A stretch of 64,000 nt of DNA from Amarobacter sp035326025 (GTDB lineage: Bacteria; Chloroflexota; Dehalococcoidia; Tepidiformales; Tepidiformaceae). The notes beneath the pieces are model-generated. The model made no database searches, had not been told where the DNA came from, and worked only from the letters and a program-made list of their open reading frames with translations. The DNA lies in the NCBI GenBank assembly GCA_035326025.1, contig DAOKYT010000004.1:1-64000 (forward strand). The letters run 5' to 3'. Shown one piece after another: positions 15,040-23,601 of this stretch. How positions within the stretch are numbered: position 1 is the stretch's first letter; each line of letters begins with the position of its first letter. A program made the position numbers and the translations under genes.

Positions 15040-16152
15040 GTGGCACGCGGGCTGTTTGTGGAGCCGTTTTACGGCGGGAGCCACCGGGCGTTCCTCGATG
15101 GGCTGGTGGCTCACGGGGGGCACGAGATCGAACTGCTGACGCTGCCGGAGGGGGAGTGGCGGCGGCGGATGCGGCGGGGTGCGCAGGAGCTGGCGGCGCG
15201 GGCGGGCGAGGCGCGCGGGGCGTTCGACTTCCTGGTGGTGAGCGACATGCTGGACCTGCCGGCGTTCCTCGCGCTGACGCGGCCGAGATTCGAGCGGGTG
15301 CCGGTGATGGCGTACTTCCACGAGAACCAATTCACCTATCCGCGGCTGCGCGGGACGAAGTTCAACTCGTGGTTCGGGCAGGTGAACTACCTGACAGCAG
15401 TTGCGGCGGACGTGGTGGCGTTCAACTCGGAGTTCCACCGGGATGACTTCCTGGGGGCGCTGCGGACGCTCGCCGGGCAGCCGAACAACTGGCTGCTGGC
15501 AGAGGCCATCGATGGGATCGCGGCCAGGAGCGTGGTGCTCCCGGTGGGTGTGGAGCTGGACTGGCTGTGGAAGCTGCAGCGACAGCGGCGGGCGGTGGGA
15601 CCACGGACGATCGTTTGGAACCACCGGTGGGAGTTCGATAAGGCGCCGGAGCTGTTCGCCCGGGTAGTGTGCGGGCTGGCCGAGGAGGGGGTGCCGTTCC
15701 GGGTGGCCATCGCCGGGGAGGCGGGCGACAACCCGAGCGAGGCGATGGGGCGGGCAAGAGATGCCCTGGGCGAGCGCGTGACTCACTTCGGATTCGCCGG
15801 GAGCCGGGAAGCGTATGGGGAGCTCCTGTGGGGGAGCGACATCGTGATCAGCACGACCCGCCACGAGTTTTTCGGGGTGGGGATGGTGGAGGCGATGGCC
15901 GCGGGATGCATCCCGATTGCCCCGCGGCGGTACAACTACCCCGCGCTGGTGCCGCCGGAGATGCACGAGCGGCTACTCTTCGATAGCGAGGCGGACCTGC
16001 GGACGAAGTTGCGCGAGCTGTTGACGGGGCCACTTCCCGCGAGGGAGCGGCTGCAACTGGCGGCGGCGCGGTTTGGGTGGGAGGTGGTTGGGCCGTACTG
16101 GCAGGAGGCGCTGGCGGCACTGGCGAGGGGACGGCACGGCGCTCGTGGTTAG
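15040..16152 (+). CDS. DUF3524/GTDC1-like glycosyltransferase (tRNA-queuosine mannosyltransferase family)
   Basis: 370 residues. The opening L-F-V-E-P-F-Y-G-G-S-H-R-A-F and the segment A-Y-F-H-E-N-Q-F-T-Y-P are diagnostic for the DUF3524 N-terminal domain, followed by the GT-B C-terminal half with W-N-H-R-W-E-F-D-K-A-P-E, G-F-A-G-S-R-E-A-Y and T-T-R-H-E-F-F-G-V-G-M-V-E-A (GT4-type donor site). The animal homologue GTDC1/QTMAN attaches mannose to queuosine in tRNA-Asp. A bacterial member may modify tRNA or another acceptor; this is inference. Start is GTG 15040 with a GGGGAGAGGGG site. No queuosine synthesis genes are visible here. Confidence 0.85.
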   Translation: MARGLFVEPFYGGSHRAFLDGLVAHGGHEIELLTLPEGEWRRRMRRGAQELAARAGEARGAFDFLVVSDMLDLPAFLALTRPRFERVPVMAYFHENQFTYPRLRGTKFNSWFGQVNYLTAVAADVVAFNSEFHRDDFLGALRTLAGQPNNWLLAEAIDGIAARSVVLPVGVELDWLWKLQRQRRAVGPRTIVWNHRWEFDKAPELFARVVCGLAEEGVPFRVAIAGEAGDNPSEAMGRARDALGERVTHFGFAGSREAYGELLWGSDIVISTTRHEFFGVGMVEAMAAGCIPIAPRRYNYPALVPPEMHERLLFDSEADLRTKLRELLTGPLPARERLQLAAARFGWEVVGPYWQEALAALARGRHGARG

Positions 16153-16155
16153 AAT
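16150..16155 (+). promoter_or_regulatory. -10 element six bases before the BrkB/YihY start
   Basis: TAGAAT, a near-consensus -10, ends six bases before ATG 16162, with no Shine-Dalgarno sequence: a leaderless-type start. Confidence 0.55.
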
Positions 16156-16161
16156 GGGTTG

Positions 16162-17100
16162 ATGGCGACGCGAAGCCGTCCGGGCACTTTCGCCTGGCGG
16201 GCCCGGCTGGAAGAGGCGCGTGGGCTGGTCCCGGGGTTCATCCGGCGACCGGCCGGCGTGGTGGTGCGGACGTTCCAGTTTTACTCGGCCGACAACTGCA
16301 GCATCTATGCGGCGGCGATCGCGTATTACGCGATCTTCTCGCTCGTGCCGCTCGCGCTGGTAACGCTCTCCATCTTCGGGGCATTCGTGGAGCGGGGCGA
16401 GATCGTTGATTTCGTGTTCGAGCAGTTCGCGCTGCAGGACACCGCCTCGGTGCGGCAGGATGTCGACCAGATCATCGGGCGGGCGGGGGAGTTCAGCCTG
16501 GCGGGGTTATCGTTTGGCGCGATCGGCCTGTTCTGGTCAGGGAGCGGGATCTTCTCGGCGCTGCGACGGGGACTGAACGCGACAACGCACATGCCACGGG
16601 GCCGAGCCTTCTGGCGGAGCAAGCTGCTGGACCTGGCCCTGGTGCCAAGCGTGGGGCTGCTGATCGTGGTTTCGATCGGCCTGACGGCGGCGAGCCGGGT
16701 GGCGATCGACCGGGCGGGCGACCTGGGGGTGATCGAGATCAATGCGGGCACGGCGACGCGGCTGCTCGGGATTTTCCTGCCGACGCTGGTTTCGTTCCCG
16801 ACGTTCGTGTTGATGTACCGGTTCGTGCCATCGCACCGGGTGGGGTGGCGGGAAGCGCTGGTGAGCGCGGGATTCGCGACGGTGGTGTTCGAGGCCTTCA
16901 AGAACGCGATCGCGCTGATCTTTAGCTTCACGGCCTTCACGCAGGACCAGGCTATCTACACGGGCATCGGGACGGCCCTGGTGATCCTGTTCGTGGTGTT
17001 CCTTGCGGGTTCGATCATCCTGCTGGGCGCCGAGTTCGGGCGGGCGGCGATGCGAGGCGAGGAGACGACCGCGGCGGCGCCAGGTGAGCCCCAGGGATAG
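16162..17100 (+). CDS. YihY/BrkB-family inner-membrane protein
   Basis: 312 residues with about six hydrophobic helices. The N-terminal motif Y-S-A-D-N-C-S-I-Y-A-A-A-I-A-Y-Y-A-I-F-S and the middle G-L-F-W-S-G-S-G-I-F-S-A-L-R-R-G-L-N are hallmarks of the family once named ribonuclease BN by mistake. Members are membrane proteins of uncertain, possibly transport, function. The protein ends with a hydrophilic tail (R-G-E-E-T-T-A-A-A-P-G). Start is ATG 16162, directly after an overlapping TTG and six bases after TAGAAT. Confidence 0.92.
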   Translation: MATRSRPGTFAWRARLEEARGLVPGFIRRPAGVVVRTFQFYSADNCSIYAAAIAYYAIFSLVPLALVTLSIFGAFVERGEIVDFVFEQFALQDTASVRQDVDQIIGRAGEFSLAGLSFGAIGLFWSGSGIFSALRRGLNATTHMPRGRAFWRSKLLDLALVPSVGLLIVVSIGLTAASRVAIDRAGDLGVIEINAGTATRLLGIFLPTLVSFPTFVLMYRFVPSHRVGWREALVSAGFATVVFEAFKNAIALIFSFTAFTQDQAIYTGIGTALVILFVVFLAGSIILLGAEFGRAAMRGEETTAAAPGEPQG

Positions 17101-17116
17101 CGGGGCCTTGCCGAAG

Positions 17117-17133
17117 CTTTTGCAGCAAGAAAG
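17117..17133. promoter_or_regulatory. Imperfect palindrome upstream of sufR
   Basis: CTTTTGC-A-GCAAGAAAG is an inverted repeat with one two-base interruption, 36 bases before the sufR start in an AT-richer pocket. It is a candidate operator for SufR autoregulation; position only, binding not shown. Confidence 0.3.
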
Positions 17134-17156
17134 TAGCTAAAGTCGCCAAAGGGCCG

Positions 17157-17162
17157 TACACT
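17157..17162 (+). promoter_or_regulatory. Candidate -10 of the SUF operon
   Basis: TACACT ends six bases before the sufR GTG, with no Shine-Dalgarno sequence between, implying a leaderless operon mRNA. Confidence 0.5.
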
Positions 17163-17168
17163 TGGGGC

Positions 17169-17807
17169 GTGCAAGGAACACGCGACCGGATCCTGGAGTA
17201 TGTATGCGAGCACCGCGGGGTGCGTGCAGAGGAGCTGGCGGAGAAGTTCGGCATCACGGTGGCCGCCGTCCGGCGGCACCTGGACAACCTGCGGGCCGAC
17301 GGGCTGGTTGACGTCCGTGCGGTGAGGCAGGCTACCGGGCGGCCGTATCACGCCTACTTCCCGACCGAAAAGGCGACGCAGTCGGTCCCGCCCGCCTACG
17401 CGGATCTGCTGGAGCGGATGCTGCGCAGCCTGGGCGAGCGGGACGACGTGATCGCGACGGTGATGACGAGCGTCGCGGAGTCGCTCGCATCGAAGCACCG
17501 GGACGAGATCGCTGACAGTGCCGCGACCGAGGAAATGATCGAGCAGGTGACAGCGAGCCTGCGGAAGGAAGGGATCCTCGAAGCGTGGCGGGCGGAGGCC
17601 GACGGCTTCCACCTGGTGAACAGCCTGTGCCCGTACCACCGGGCGGCGGAGATTTCGACGCTGCCGTGCGAATCGGACCGGAAGGCGATCGAGCTCCTGC
17701 TGGGGCTGGATGTCGAGCAGCTCAATCGCATCGTCGATGGGGCGCCACTGTGTGAGTACCTGGTCCGCGGCGGGAACAGCCGGCCGCAGATCATCGAACT
17801 TGGATAA
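17169..17807 (+). CDS. sufR: SufR-type iron-sulfur transcriptional regulator
   Basis: 212 residues. The N-terminal winged helix (about 5-65) has E-L-A-E-K-F-G-I-T-V-A-A-V-R-R-H-L-D-N-L, a DeoR/ArsR-like recognition helix. The C-terminal half has C154 (S-L-C-P-Y-H), C167 (T-L-P-C) and C195 (G-A-P-L-C-E-Y), the spaced cysteines that hold an Fe-S cluster in SufR. Known SufR proteins repress suf operons when the cluster is intact and release DNA under iron or oxidative stress. Being first in the suf operon, 13 bases before sufC, fits autoregulation. Confidence 0.93.
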   Translation: MQGTRDRILEYVCEHRGVRAEELAEKFGITVAAVRRHLDNLRADGLVDVRAVRQATGRPYHAYFPTEKATQSVPPAYADLLERMLRSLGERDDVIATVMTSVAESLASKHRDEIADSAATEEMIEQVTASLRKEGILEAWRAEADGFHLVNSLCPYHRAAEISTLPCESDRKAIELLLGLDVEQLNRIVDGAPLCEYLVRGGNSRPQIIELG

Positions 17808-17820
17808 GGAGAACGCAGCC

Positions 17821-18573
17821 ATGACAGCTCTCCTGGAGATCAAGGACCTCCGGGCCAACATCGGCGAGAAGGAAATCCTGAAGGGCCTCTCGTTGACCAT
17901 CAACACGGGCGAGGTCCACGCCATCATGGGGCCGAATGGATCGGGCAAGAGCACGCTGGCGAACGTGCTGATGGGCAACCCGAGCTACAAAGTCACGGGC
18001 GGCGAGGTGAAGTTCAAGGGGAAATCGATCCTGGAGCTGGCGCCGGACGAGCGGGCGCGGCTGGGGCTGTTCCTGGCGTTCCAGTACCCGGTGGCGATCC
18101 CGGGGGTGACGCTGGTGAACTTCATGCGGCAGGCGGTGAACGCGGTGCGCGGGAAGGAAGTGCCGATCCGTGAGTTCCGGGAGCAGCTGTTCGCGAAGAT
18201 GGAGCTGCTGAAAGTAGACCAGGACTTCGCCCGGCGATATGTGAACGACGGCTTCAGCGGCGGTGAGAAGAAGCGGGCGGAGATGCTGCAGATGGCCATG
18301 CTGGAGCCGGCGATGGCGGTGCTGGACGAGACGGACTCGGGCCTGGACATCGATGCGTTGCGGACGGTGGCGGAGGGTGTGAACGCGCTGATGAACCCGG
18401 AGATGGGACTGTTGCTGATTACGCACTACCAGCGCCTGTTGAACTACATCAAGCCGCAGTTCGTGCACGTGCTGGTGGAGGGGCGGATTGTCCGATCGGG
18501 CGGACCGGAACTGGCGGAGTACCTGGAGGCTTCCGGGTACGACGAGTTCGAAGCCGCGGCGGCGACGGCCTGA
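17821..18573 (+). CDS. sufC: Fe-S cluster assembly ATPase SufC
   Basis: 250 residues. The ABC-type ATPase of the SufBCD scaffold. Walker A G-P-N-G-S-G-K-S-T (37-45), the Q-loop F-Q-Y-P-V-A-I-P, signature F-S-G-G-E-K-K-R and Walker B M-A-V-L-D-E-T-D-S-G-L-D are all visible; the D-E-T-D-S-G-L-D form is typical of SufC. ATG 17821 has AAGGAG nine bases upstream; a longer in-frame extension overlaps sufR and was rejected. It is followed by sufB after 11 bases. Confidence 0.98.
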   Translation: MTALLEIKDLRANIGEKEILKGLSLTINTGEVHAIMGPNGSGKSTLANVLMGNPSYKVTGGEVKFKGKSILELAPDERARLGLFLAFQYPVAIPGVTLVNFMRQAVNAVRGKEVPIREFREQLFAKMELLKVDQDFARRYVNDGFSGGEKKRAEMLQMAMLEPAMAVLDETDSGLDIDALRTVAEGVNALMNPEMGLLLITHYQRLLNYIKPQFVHVLVEGRIVRSGGPELAEYLEASGYDEFEAAAATA

Positions 18574-18584
18574 AGGAGGTAGCG

Positions 18585-19988
18585 ATGACAACGGCACCAG
18601 AGACGATCGTTTCCGAGTACAAGTACGGGTTCTTCGATGAGGAGGAGGCCCTGTTCAAGGCGAACAAGGGGCTGAACGCCGACATCGTGAACATGATTTC
18701 GGATATGAAGGGCGAGCCGCAGTGGATGCGGGAGTTCCGGCTGCGTTCGCTGGAGACGTTCCAGCAGAAGCAGGACCCACCCTGGGGCAGCGAGATACTG
18801 AAGGAGCTCGACTTCAACGATATCCACTATTTCGTGCGGGCCACGGACCGTGATGAGCGCTCGTGGGAGGACGTCCCGGAGTACATCCGGAAAACGTTCG
18901 ACCGGCTGGGCATCCCGGAGGCGGAGAAGAAGTACCTGGCGGGCGTGGGCGCGCAGTATGACTCGGAGGTGGTGTACCACAACATCCGGGAGGACCTGGA
19001 GAAGCTGGGGGTGGTGTTCCTCGGGACGGACCAGGCGTTGAAGGAGCACGAGGACATCTTCAAGGAGTACTTCGGGACGGTTGTGCCGCCGGGGGACAAC
19101 CGATACGCGGCGCTGAACAGCGCGGTCTGGAGCGGCGGTTCGTTCATCTACGTGCCAAAGGGCGTGAAGGTGGACATCCCGTTGCAGGCGTACTTCCGGA
19201 TCAACACCCAGAACATGGGGCAGTTCGAACGGACGCTGATCATCGCGGACGAGGGCAGCCAGATCCATTATGTCGAGGGTTGCACGGCGCCGATCTACAG
19301 CTCGGACTCGCTGCACAGCGCGGTGGTGGAGATCATCGTGAAGAAGGACGCGCGGGTGCGGTACACGACCATCCAGAACTGGTCGAACAACGTGTTCAAC
19401 CTGGTGACGAAGCGGGCGGTCGCGTATGAGAACGCGGTGATGGAGTGGGTCGATGGGAACCTGGGTTCGAAGCTGACGACGAAGTTCCCGAGCGTGTACC
19501 TGATGGAGCCAGGGGCGCACGCGGAGATCCTCTCGCTGGCGTTCGCGGGCGCGGGGCAGCACCAGGACGCGGGCGGCAAGGTGATCCACGCGGCATCGAA
19601 CACGACGTCGACCATCATTTCGAAGTCGTTGAGCAAGGACGGCGGCCGGACCAGCTATCGCGGCCTGCTGAAGGTGTATGACGGGTGCGAGAACGTGAAG
19701 GCGAACGTGCGATGCGACGCGCTGCTCCTGGACGAGAACTCGCGTTCGGACACGTACCCGACGATGGAGATTGACTCGCCGGATGTGAGCATCCAGCACG
19801 AAGCCTACGTGTCGAAGCTCGGCGAGGACCAGCTCTTCTACCTGATGAGCCGGGGCATGAGCGAGGAGGCGGCGGCGAAGATGATCGTCAACGGGTTCGT
19901 CGAGCCGATCGTGAAGGAGCTGCCGATGGAATACGCGGTGGAGCTCAACCGGCTCATCGAACTCCAGATGGAAGGGGCCGTCGGCTAG
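18585..19988 (+). CDS. sufB: Fe-S cluster scaffold SufB
   Basis: 467 residues, the standard length. With SufC and SufD it forms the scaffold where Fe-S clusters are built. Recognisable segments are Y-K-Y-G-F near the start, G-V-V-F-L-G-T-D, P-P-G-D-N-R-Y-A-A-L-N-S-A-V-W-S-G-G-S-F-I-Y-V-P-K-G-V, the beta-helix core, N-V-K-A-N-V-R-C-D-A-L (invariant Cys near residue 375) and the late acidic R-S-D-T-Y-P-T-M-E-I. An AAGGAGGTAG site lies upstream. Intact. Confidence 0.98.
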   Translation: MTTAPETIVSEYKYGFFDEEEALFKANKGLNADIVNMISDMKGEPQWMREFRLRSLETFQQKQDPPWGSEILKELDFNDIHYFVRATDRDERSWEDVPEYIRKTFDRLGIPEAEKKYLAGVGAQYDSEVVYHNIREDLEKLGVVFLGTDQALKEHEDIFKEYFGTVVPPGDNRYAALNSAVWSGGSFIYVPKGVKVDIPLQAYFRINTQNMGQFERTLIIADEGSQIHYVEGCTAPIYSSDSLHSAVVEIIVKKDARVRYTTIQNWSNNVFNLVTKRAVAYENAVMEWVDGNLGSKLTTKFPSVYLMEPGAHAEILSLAFAGAGQHQDAGGKVIHAASNTTSTIISKSLSKDGGRTSYRGLLKVYDGCENVKANVRCDALLLDENSRSDTYPTMEIDSPDVSIQHEAYVSKLGEDQLFYLMSRGMSEEAAAKMIVNGFVEPIVKELPMEYAVELNRLIELQMEGAVG

Positions 19989-20017
19989 GCCGGCCGCGGA
20001 ATCGGAAGGGCTGAATC

Positions 20018-20359
20018 GTGGGCCGGGCAGGCATCGAGCAGTTGCTGTACGCGTTTGACCGTTCGCTGGAAGGCGACCCGGCGACGCCGCCGGGAAACTG
20101 GGACGCCCCAGCGGTGAACGCGCGTGAAGGCCACCGCCTGTTTGGCGCCTGCATCGAGGGGCTGACCGACGACGAGCAGCTGTTCGAGCGGCGGCTGGGC
20201 CCGCAAGGGGAGCTACAAGAAACGCGGTGGCTCATCGCCACCATGATCGAGCACAACCTCTCCACCCGGGTGAGATTAATCACATTCGAGCGCTGCGCCA
20301 GGGAGATGATCGCTGGTGGCAGCGCACCGAACGGGTGGCAGAGCAAGAGGAAGAGGTAG
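20018..20359 (+). CDS. Unknown protein encoded within the SUF operon
   Basis: 113 residues from GTG 20018, with GGAAGGG upstream, ending three bases before the sufD start. Codon use is like that of its neighbours and the spacing is operonic on both sides, so it is probably real. The sequence is mostly helical and charged (I-E-Q-L-L-Y-A-F-D-R-S-L-E-G-D, then L-T-D-D-E-Q-L-F-E-R-R-L-G, T-M-I-E-H-N-L) with two cysteines (C44, C91) but no recognisable motif. A loose likeness to four-helix DinB-type proteins was considered and not supported. An accessory role in Fe-S assembly is suggested only by position. Confidence 0.65.
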   Translation: MGRAGIEQLLYAFDRSLEGDPATPPGNWDAPAVNAREGHRLFGACIEGLTDDEQLFERRLGPQGELQETRWLIATMIEHNLSTRVRLITFERCAREMIAGGSAPNGWQSKRKR

Positions 20360-20362
20360 CGC

Positions 20363-21577
20363 ATGACAGCGGTGGTTGACCAGCGACTCGACTTCACGGC
20401 CGCGAGCCAGGCGGCCGGGCGCGAATGGAACGACGCGCCATGGCAGGCCGCGCTTCGGGCCAGGGCGGCGAAACTGGCGACCGAGCTGGACTGGCCGGAT
20501 TCGCGGGCGGAGCGGCCATGGAAGTACTACGACCCGTCGCGCATCGGGCTGACGCCGGAAACACCGCTGGCGGATGCCAGCGTGATCATTACCCGGGACG
20601 GGGGCGGGTTCGCGGCGCGGTTCAGCGAGGCGGAGGGGGCGGCGGCAGAAACGATCGCCCGGCACCTTGGCACGGCAGTGGCCCCCGAAACGGACCGGCT
20701 GACGGCACTGCACTATGCACTGCTGGCTGATGGCGTGCTGGTGAACGTACCGGCCAACGCCGAGGTGGCGGAACCGATCCGGCTCGACCGGCGGGTAACG
20801 AGGGCTGGCCTGAGCACTCCGCACACGCTCATCGTGACGGGAGCCAACAGCCGGGTGACGGTTGTCCAGGAGTACACGTCGGCGGACGACGCGGTAGTCG
20901 CTCTGCCGGTGGCGGAGATCATCCCGGGGCCGGGCTCGCAGGTTTCGTACTACGTGATCCACAACTGGGGAAGCCGGACGAAGGCGCTCCTGCACCAGCG
21001 CTTCCTTGGGAGAGCGGACGGGGCGGAGTTTCGCAACCTGCACATGGTGCTCGGCGGCGAGGTGGTGAAGGGCCACCTGGAATCGACCCTCGAGGCGCGT
21101 GGCACCGCGAGCGAGTTGCTCGGCGTGGCGTATGGAACGGGCAGCGAGCACTCGGACTTCTACACGTTGCAGGACCACATCGGGCCGGATACGCGAAGCG
21201 ACCTGCTCTACAAGTCGGCGCTGAGGGATTCGTCGCGGGCGGTGTACTACGGCCAGACGCGCGTGGGGCTGCACGCGAGAAATGCCGACGCGAACCAGGA
21301 GAACCGGAATCTGCTGTTGAGCAAGACGGCGAAGGCGGACAGCGACCCCGTGCTGGAGATCCTCACGAGCAACATCGTGCGGGCGTCGCACGGGGCGACG
21401 GCGGGGCCGGTGGACCAGGAGCAGCTGTACTACCTGCAGGCCCGCGGGATCCACCAGCGGGACGCCGAGGCGATGCTGGTACGGGCGTTCCTGGAGGCGG
21501 TGCTGGGGCGCGTGCCCGACAACGAACTGCGCGACGACCTGGCGGCGAAGCTCGAAGCGAAGCTGGAGCAGGCGTGA
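20363..21577 (+). CDS. sufD: Fe-S cluster assembly protein SufD
   Basis: 404 residues. Partner of SufB in the scaffold, sharing its beta-helix fold. Signs are R-P-W-K-Y-Y-D-P near the N-terminus, V-V-Q-E-Y-T-S, the H-N-W segment, and the C-terminal A-S-H-G-A-T-A-G-P-V-D-Q-E-Q-L-Y-Y-L-Q-A-R-G-I, a SufB/SufD family hallmark containing the conserved His. Its stop overlaps the start of the Rieske gene. Confidence 0.96.
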   Translation: MTAVVDQRLDFTAASQAAGREWNDAPWQAALRARAAKLATELDWPDSRAERPWKYYDPSRIGLTPETPLADASVIITRDGGGFAARFSEAEGAAAETIARHLGTAVAPETDRLTALHYALLADGVLVNVPANAEVAEPIRLDRRVTRAGLSTPHTLIVTGANSRVTVVQEYTSADDAVVALPVAEIIPGPGSQVSYYVIHNWGSRTKALLHQRFLGRADGAEFRNLHMVLGGEVVKGHLESTLEARGTASELLGVAYGTGSEHSDFYTLQDHIGPDTRSDLLYKSALRDSSRAVYYGQTRVGLHARNADANQENRNLLLSKTAKADSDPVLEILTSNIVRASHGATAGPVDQEQLYYLQARGIHQRDAEAMLVRAFLEAVLGRVPDNELRDDLAAKLEAKLEQA

Positions 21578-21891
21578 TGGTGTGGGTCCAGGTGGCGAAC
21601 GATGGCGAGGTGGCGCCCGGCGCGGCGACGGTGGTGGAGGCCGGGGGAAAGCGCCTGGCGCTCTGCAATACAGGCGCGGGCCTATACGCGATCGACGACA
21701 TATGCACACACGACGGGGGCCCGCTCGACCAGGGGCGGCTCGAAGGGAAAGAGATCGAGTGTCCGAGACACGGGGCGCGTTTCGATGTGACGACGGGCCG
21801 GGCGCTGTGCCTGCCGGCGGTGCGGCCAGTGAAGACGTACCCGGTGCGGGTGCACAACGGGACGGTCGAAGTCGAGGTCCAGGGGAACTAA
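21577..21891 (+). CDS. Rieske-type [2Fe-2S] ferredoxin
   Basis: 104 residues. The cluster ligands are C43-T-H45 in I-C-T-H-D-G-G-P-L and C62-P-R-H65 in C-P-R-H-G-A-R-F-D, the two-Cys/two-His Rieske pattern. It is a small soluble electron carrier of the type often found next to suf genes or dioxygenases. ATG 21577 overlaps the sufD stop; an adjacent GTG at 21574 is also in frame. Its place between sufD and sufS suggests a redox role in cluster assembly or repair, which is inference. Confidence 0.93.
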   Translation: MVWVQVANDGEVAPGAATVVEAGGKRLALCNTGAGLYAIDDICTHDGGPLDQGRLEGKEIECPRHGARFDVTTGRALCLPAVRPVKTYPVRVHNGTVEVEVQGN

Positions 21892-21893
21892 CG

Positions 21894-23165
21894 ATGAGAC
21901 AGGATGGGAAGGCTCCGGTGATCGATGTGCGCGAGATCCGCAAGGACTTTCCGATCCTGGCGCAAGAGGTGAACGGGCGGCCGCTGGTGTACCTGGACAG
22001 CGCCGCGACCACGCAGAAGCCGCGTCAGGTGATCGATGCGCTGGTGCGGTACTACGAGACCTCGAACGCGAACATCCACCGGGGGATCCACACCCTCGCG
22101 ACTCGCGCGACGGAGCAGTACGAAGCGGTGCGCGCCCGGACCGCCGCGTTCCTCGGGGCGTCGCACCCGGAGGACATCGTGTTCACGCGGAACACGACCG
22201 AGGCCATCAACCTGGTGGCGCGGGCATGGGGCGATGCGAATATCGGTGAGGGCGACGAGATCGTGCTCACGCTGATGGAGCATCACTCCAACATCGTGCC
22301 ATGGCAGCTGCTGGCCCGGCGGAAGGGCGCGGTGCTGCGATACGTGGGTATCACGCCCGGGGGACACCTCGACCTGGACGAGGCGCGGCAGTTGATCGGC
22401 CCACGGACGAAGCTGGTCGGCGTGGTCCACATGTCGAACGTCCTGGGGACGATCAACCCGGTGGGTGAACTCGCGGAGATGGCCAGGGCTGTTGGGGCGG
22501 TGGTGCTGGTGGATGGCGCGCAAAGCGCTCCGCACCTGCCAGTCGATGTCGAGGCGCTGGGCGGCGATTTTTTCGCGCTCTCGGCGCACAAGATGCTGGG
22601 CCCGACGGGCGTTGGCGTGCTGTGGGCGCGGCCGGGGATGCTGGAGAGCATGGAGCCGTTCCTGGGCGGCGGGGACATGATCGCGCTGGTGCGGCAGGAC
22701 GAATCGACCTGGGCGGATGTGCCGCACAAGTTCGAAGCGGGGACGCCGAATATCGCGGATGTGGTGGCGTTTGGGGCGGCGCTGGAGTACCTCGAACGGA
22801 TCGGGATGGGTGCCATACGAGCGCACGAGGTGGCACTAACCGCCTACGCGATGGAGCAGCTCGAGGGCGTCGAGGGGTTGACGATCCACGGGCCTGCGAG
22901 TGCGGAGGAGCGGGGCGGGGTGGTGAGCTTCGCGATGCACCTGGCGCACCCGCACGACATCGCGACCATCGCGGACGGGCATGGGGTGGCTATCCGGGCC
23001 GGTCATCATTGCGCGCAGCTGCTGATGCGGCACCTGGGCGTGCCCGCCACAAGCCGCGCAAGCTTTAGCATCTACAACGACAGGGATGACATCGACGTGC
23101 TGGTGGAAGCCCTGGAACACGTGAACCGGGTGTTTGGGGATGGCAGTACCAGAGCCGCAATTTGA
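21894..23165 (+). CDS. sufS: Cysteine desulfurase SufS
   Basis: 423 residues. A PLP enzyme that takes sulfur from cysteine as a persulfide for cluster assembly. PLP lysine K233 is in S-A-H-K-M-L-G-P-T-G; catalytic C373 is in R-A-G-H-H-C-A-Q; the N-terminal V-Y-L-D-S-A-A-T-T-Q-K-P is typical of the group II (SufS) class. ATG 21894 follows the Rieske stop by two bases. A longer reading in the same frame runs out of frame over the Rieske gene and was rejected. Confidence 0.97.
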   Translation: MRQDGKAPVIDVREIRKDFPILAQEVNGRPLVYLDSAATTQKPRQVIDALVRYYETSNANIHRGIHTLATRATEQYEAVRARTAAFLGASHPEDIVFTRNTTEAINLVARAWGDANIGEGDEIVLTLMEHHSNIVPWQLLARRKGAVLRYVGITPGGHLDLDEARQLIGPRTKLVGVVHMSNVLGTINPVGELAEMARAVGAVVLVDGAQSAPHLPVDVEALGGDFFALSAHKMLGPTGVGVLWARPGMLESMEPFLGGGDMIALVRQDESTWADVPHKFEAGTPNIADVVAFGAALEYLERIGMGAIRAHEVALTAYAMEQLEGVEGLTIHGPASAEERGGVVSFAMHLAHPHDIATIADGHGVAIRAGHHCAQLLMRHLGVPATSRASFSIYNDRDDIDVLVEALEHVNRVFGDGSTRAAI

Positions 23166-23601
23166 CGACCTGTACCGGGAGATCATCCTGGATCACTACC
23201 GGCGGCCCCGGAACCGTGGCGAGCTGGCAGCGCCGACGCAACGTGTCGAAGGGGTGAACCCCGTGTGCGGCGACGAGATTCACCTCGACCTCGCGATCGA
23301 CGACCACACCGTCCGGGATGTGCGTTTCTGGGGGCAGGGGTGCTCGATCAGCCAGTCGAGCGCATCGATGCTGACGGACCGGATCAAGGGCCATTCGATC
23401 GAAGAGGCCGAGCGGGTCATGGGGAAGGTGCGCGCGATGCTCATCGACGGGGCGGCGCCTGACGCGGAAATCGGTGACCTCGAAGCCCTGGAAGGGGTCG
23501 CCAAACTGCCGGTGCGCGTGAAGTGCGCGCTCCTGTGCTGGAACGTGCTCCAGGAAGGGCTCCGGCAGGCCACCACAGCAGCCGAGGAGGCAAAGTCATG
23601 A
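23140..23601 (+). CDS. sufU: SufU-type sulfurtransferase/scaffold
   Basis: 153 residues. In SUF systems lacking SufE, SufU accepts sulfur from SufS through a zinc site. Ligands: C43 and D45 (P-V-C-G-D-E-I), C68 (G-Q-G-C-S-I-S) and C129 (V-K-C-A-L-L-C-W). The extra residues between the second and third cysteine groups distinguish SufU from IscU. ATG 23140 lies within the end of sufS (26-base overlap); TTG 23134 is an alternative. No sufE is visible, consistent with a SufSU pair. Confidence 0.95.
   Translation: MAVPEPQFDDLYREIILDHYRRPRNRGELAAPTQRVEGVNPVCGDEIHLDLAIDDHTVRDVRFWGQGCSISQSSASMLTDRIKGHSIEEAERVMGKVRAMLIDGAAPDAEIGDLEALEGVAKLPVRVKCALLCWNVLQEGLRQATTAAEEAKS

Noticed and set aside
20018..20359. 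DinB-like identity for the unknown SUF-operon protein
   Set aside because: Only generic helical similarity; the DinB metal-binding His triad is not seen.
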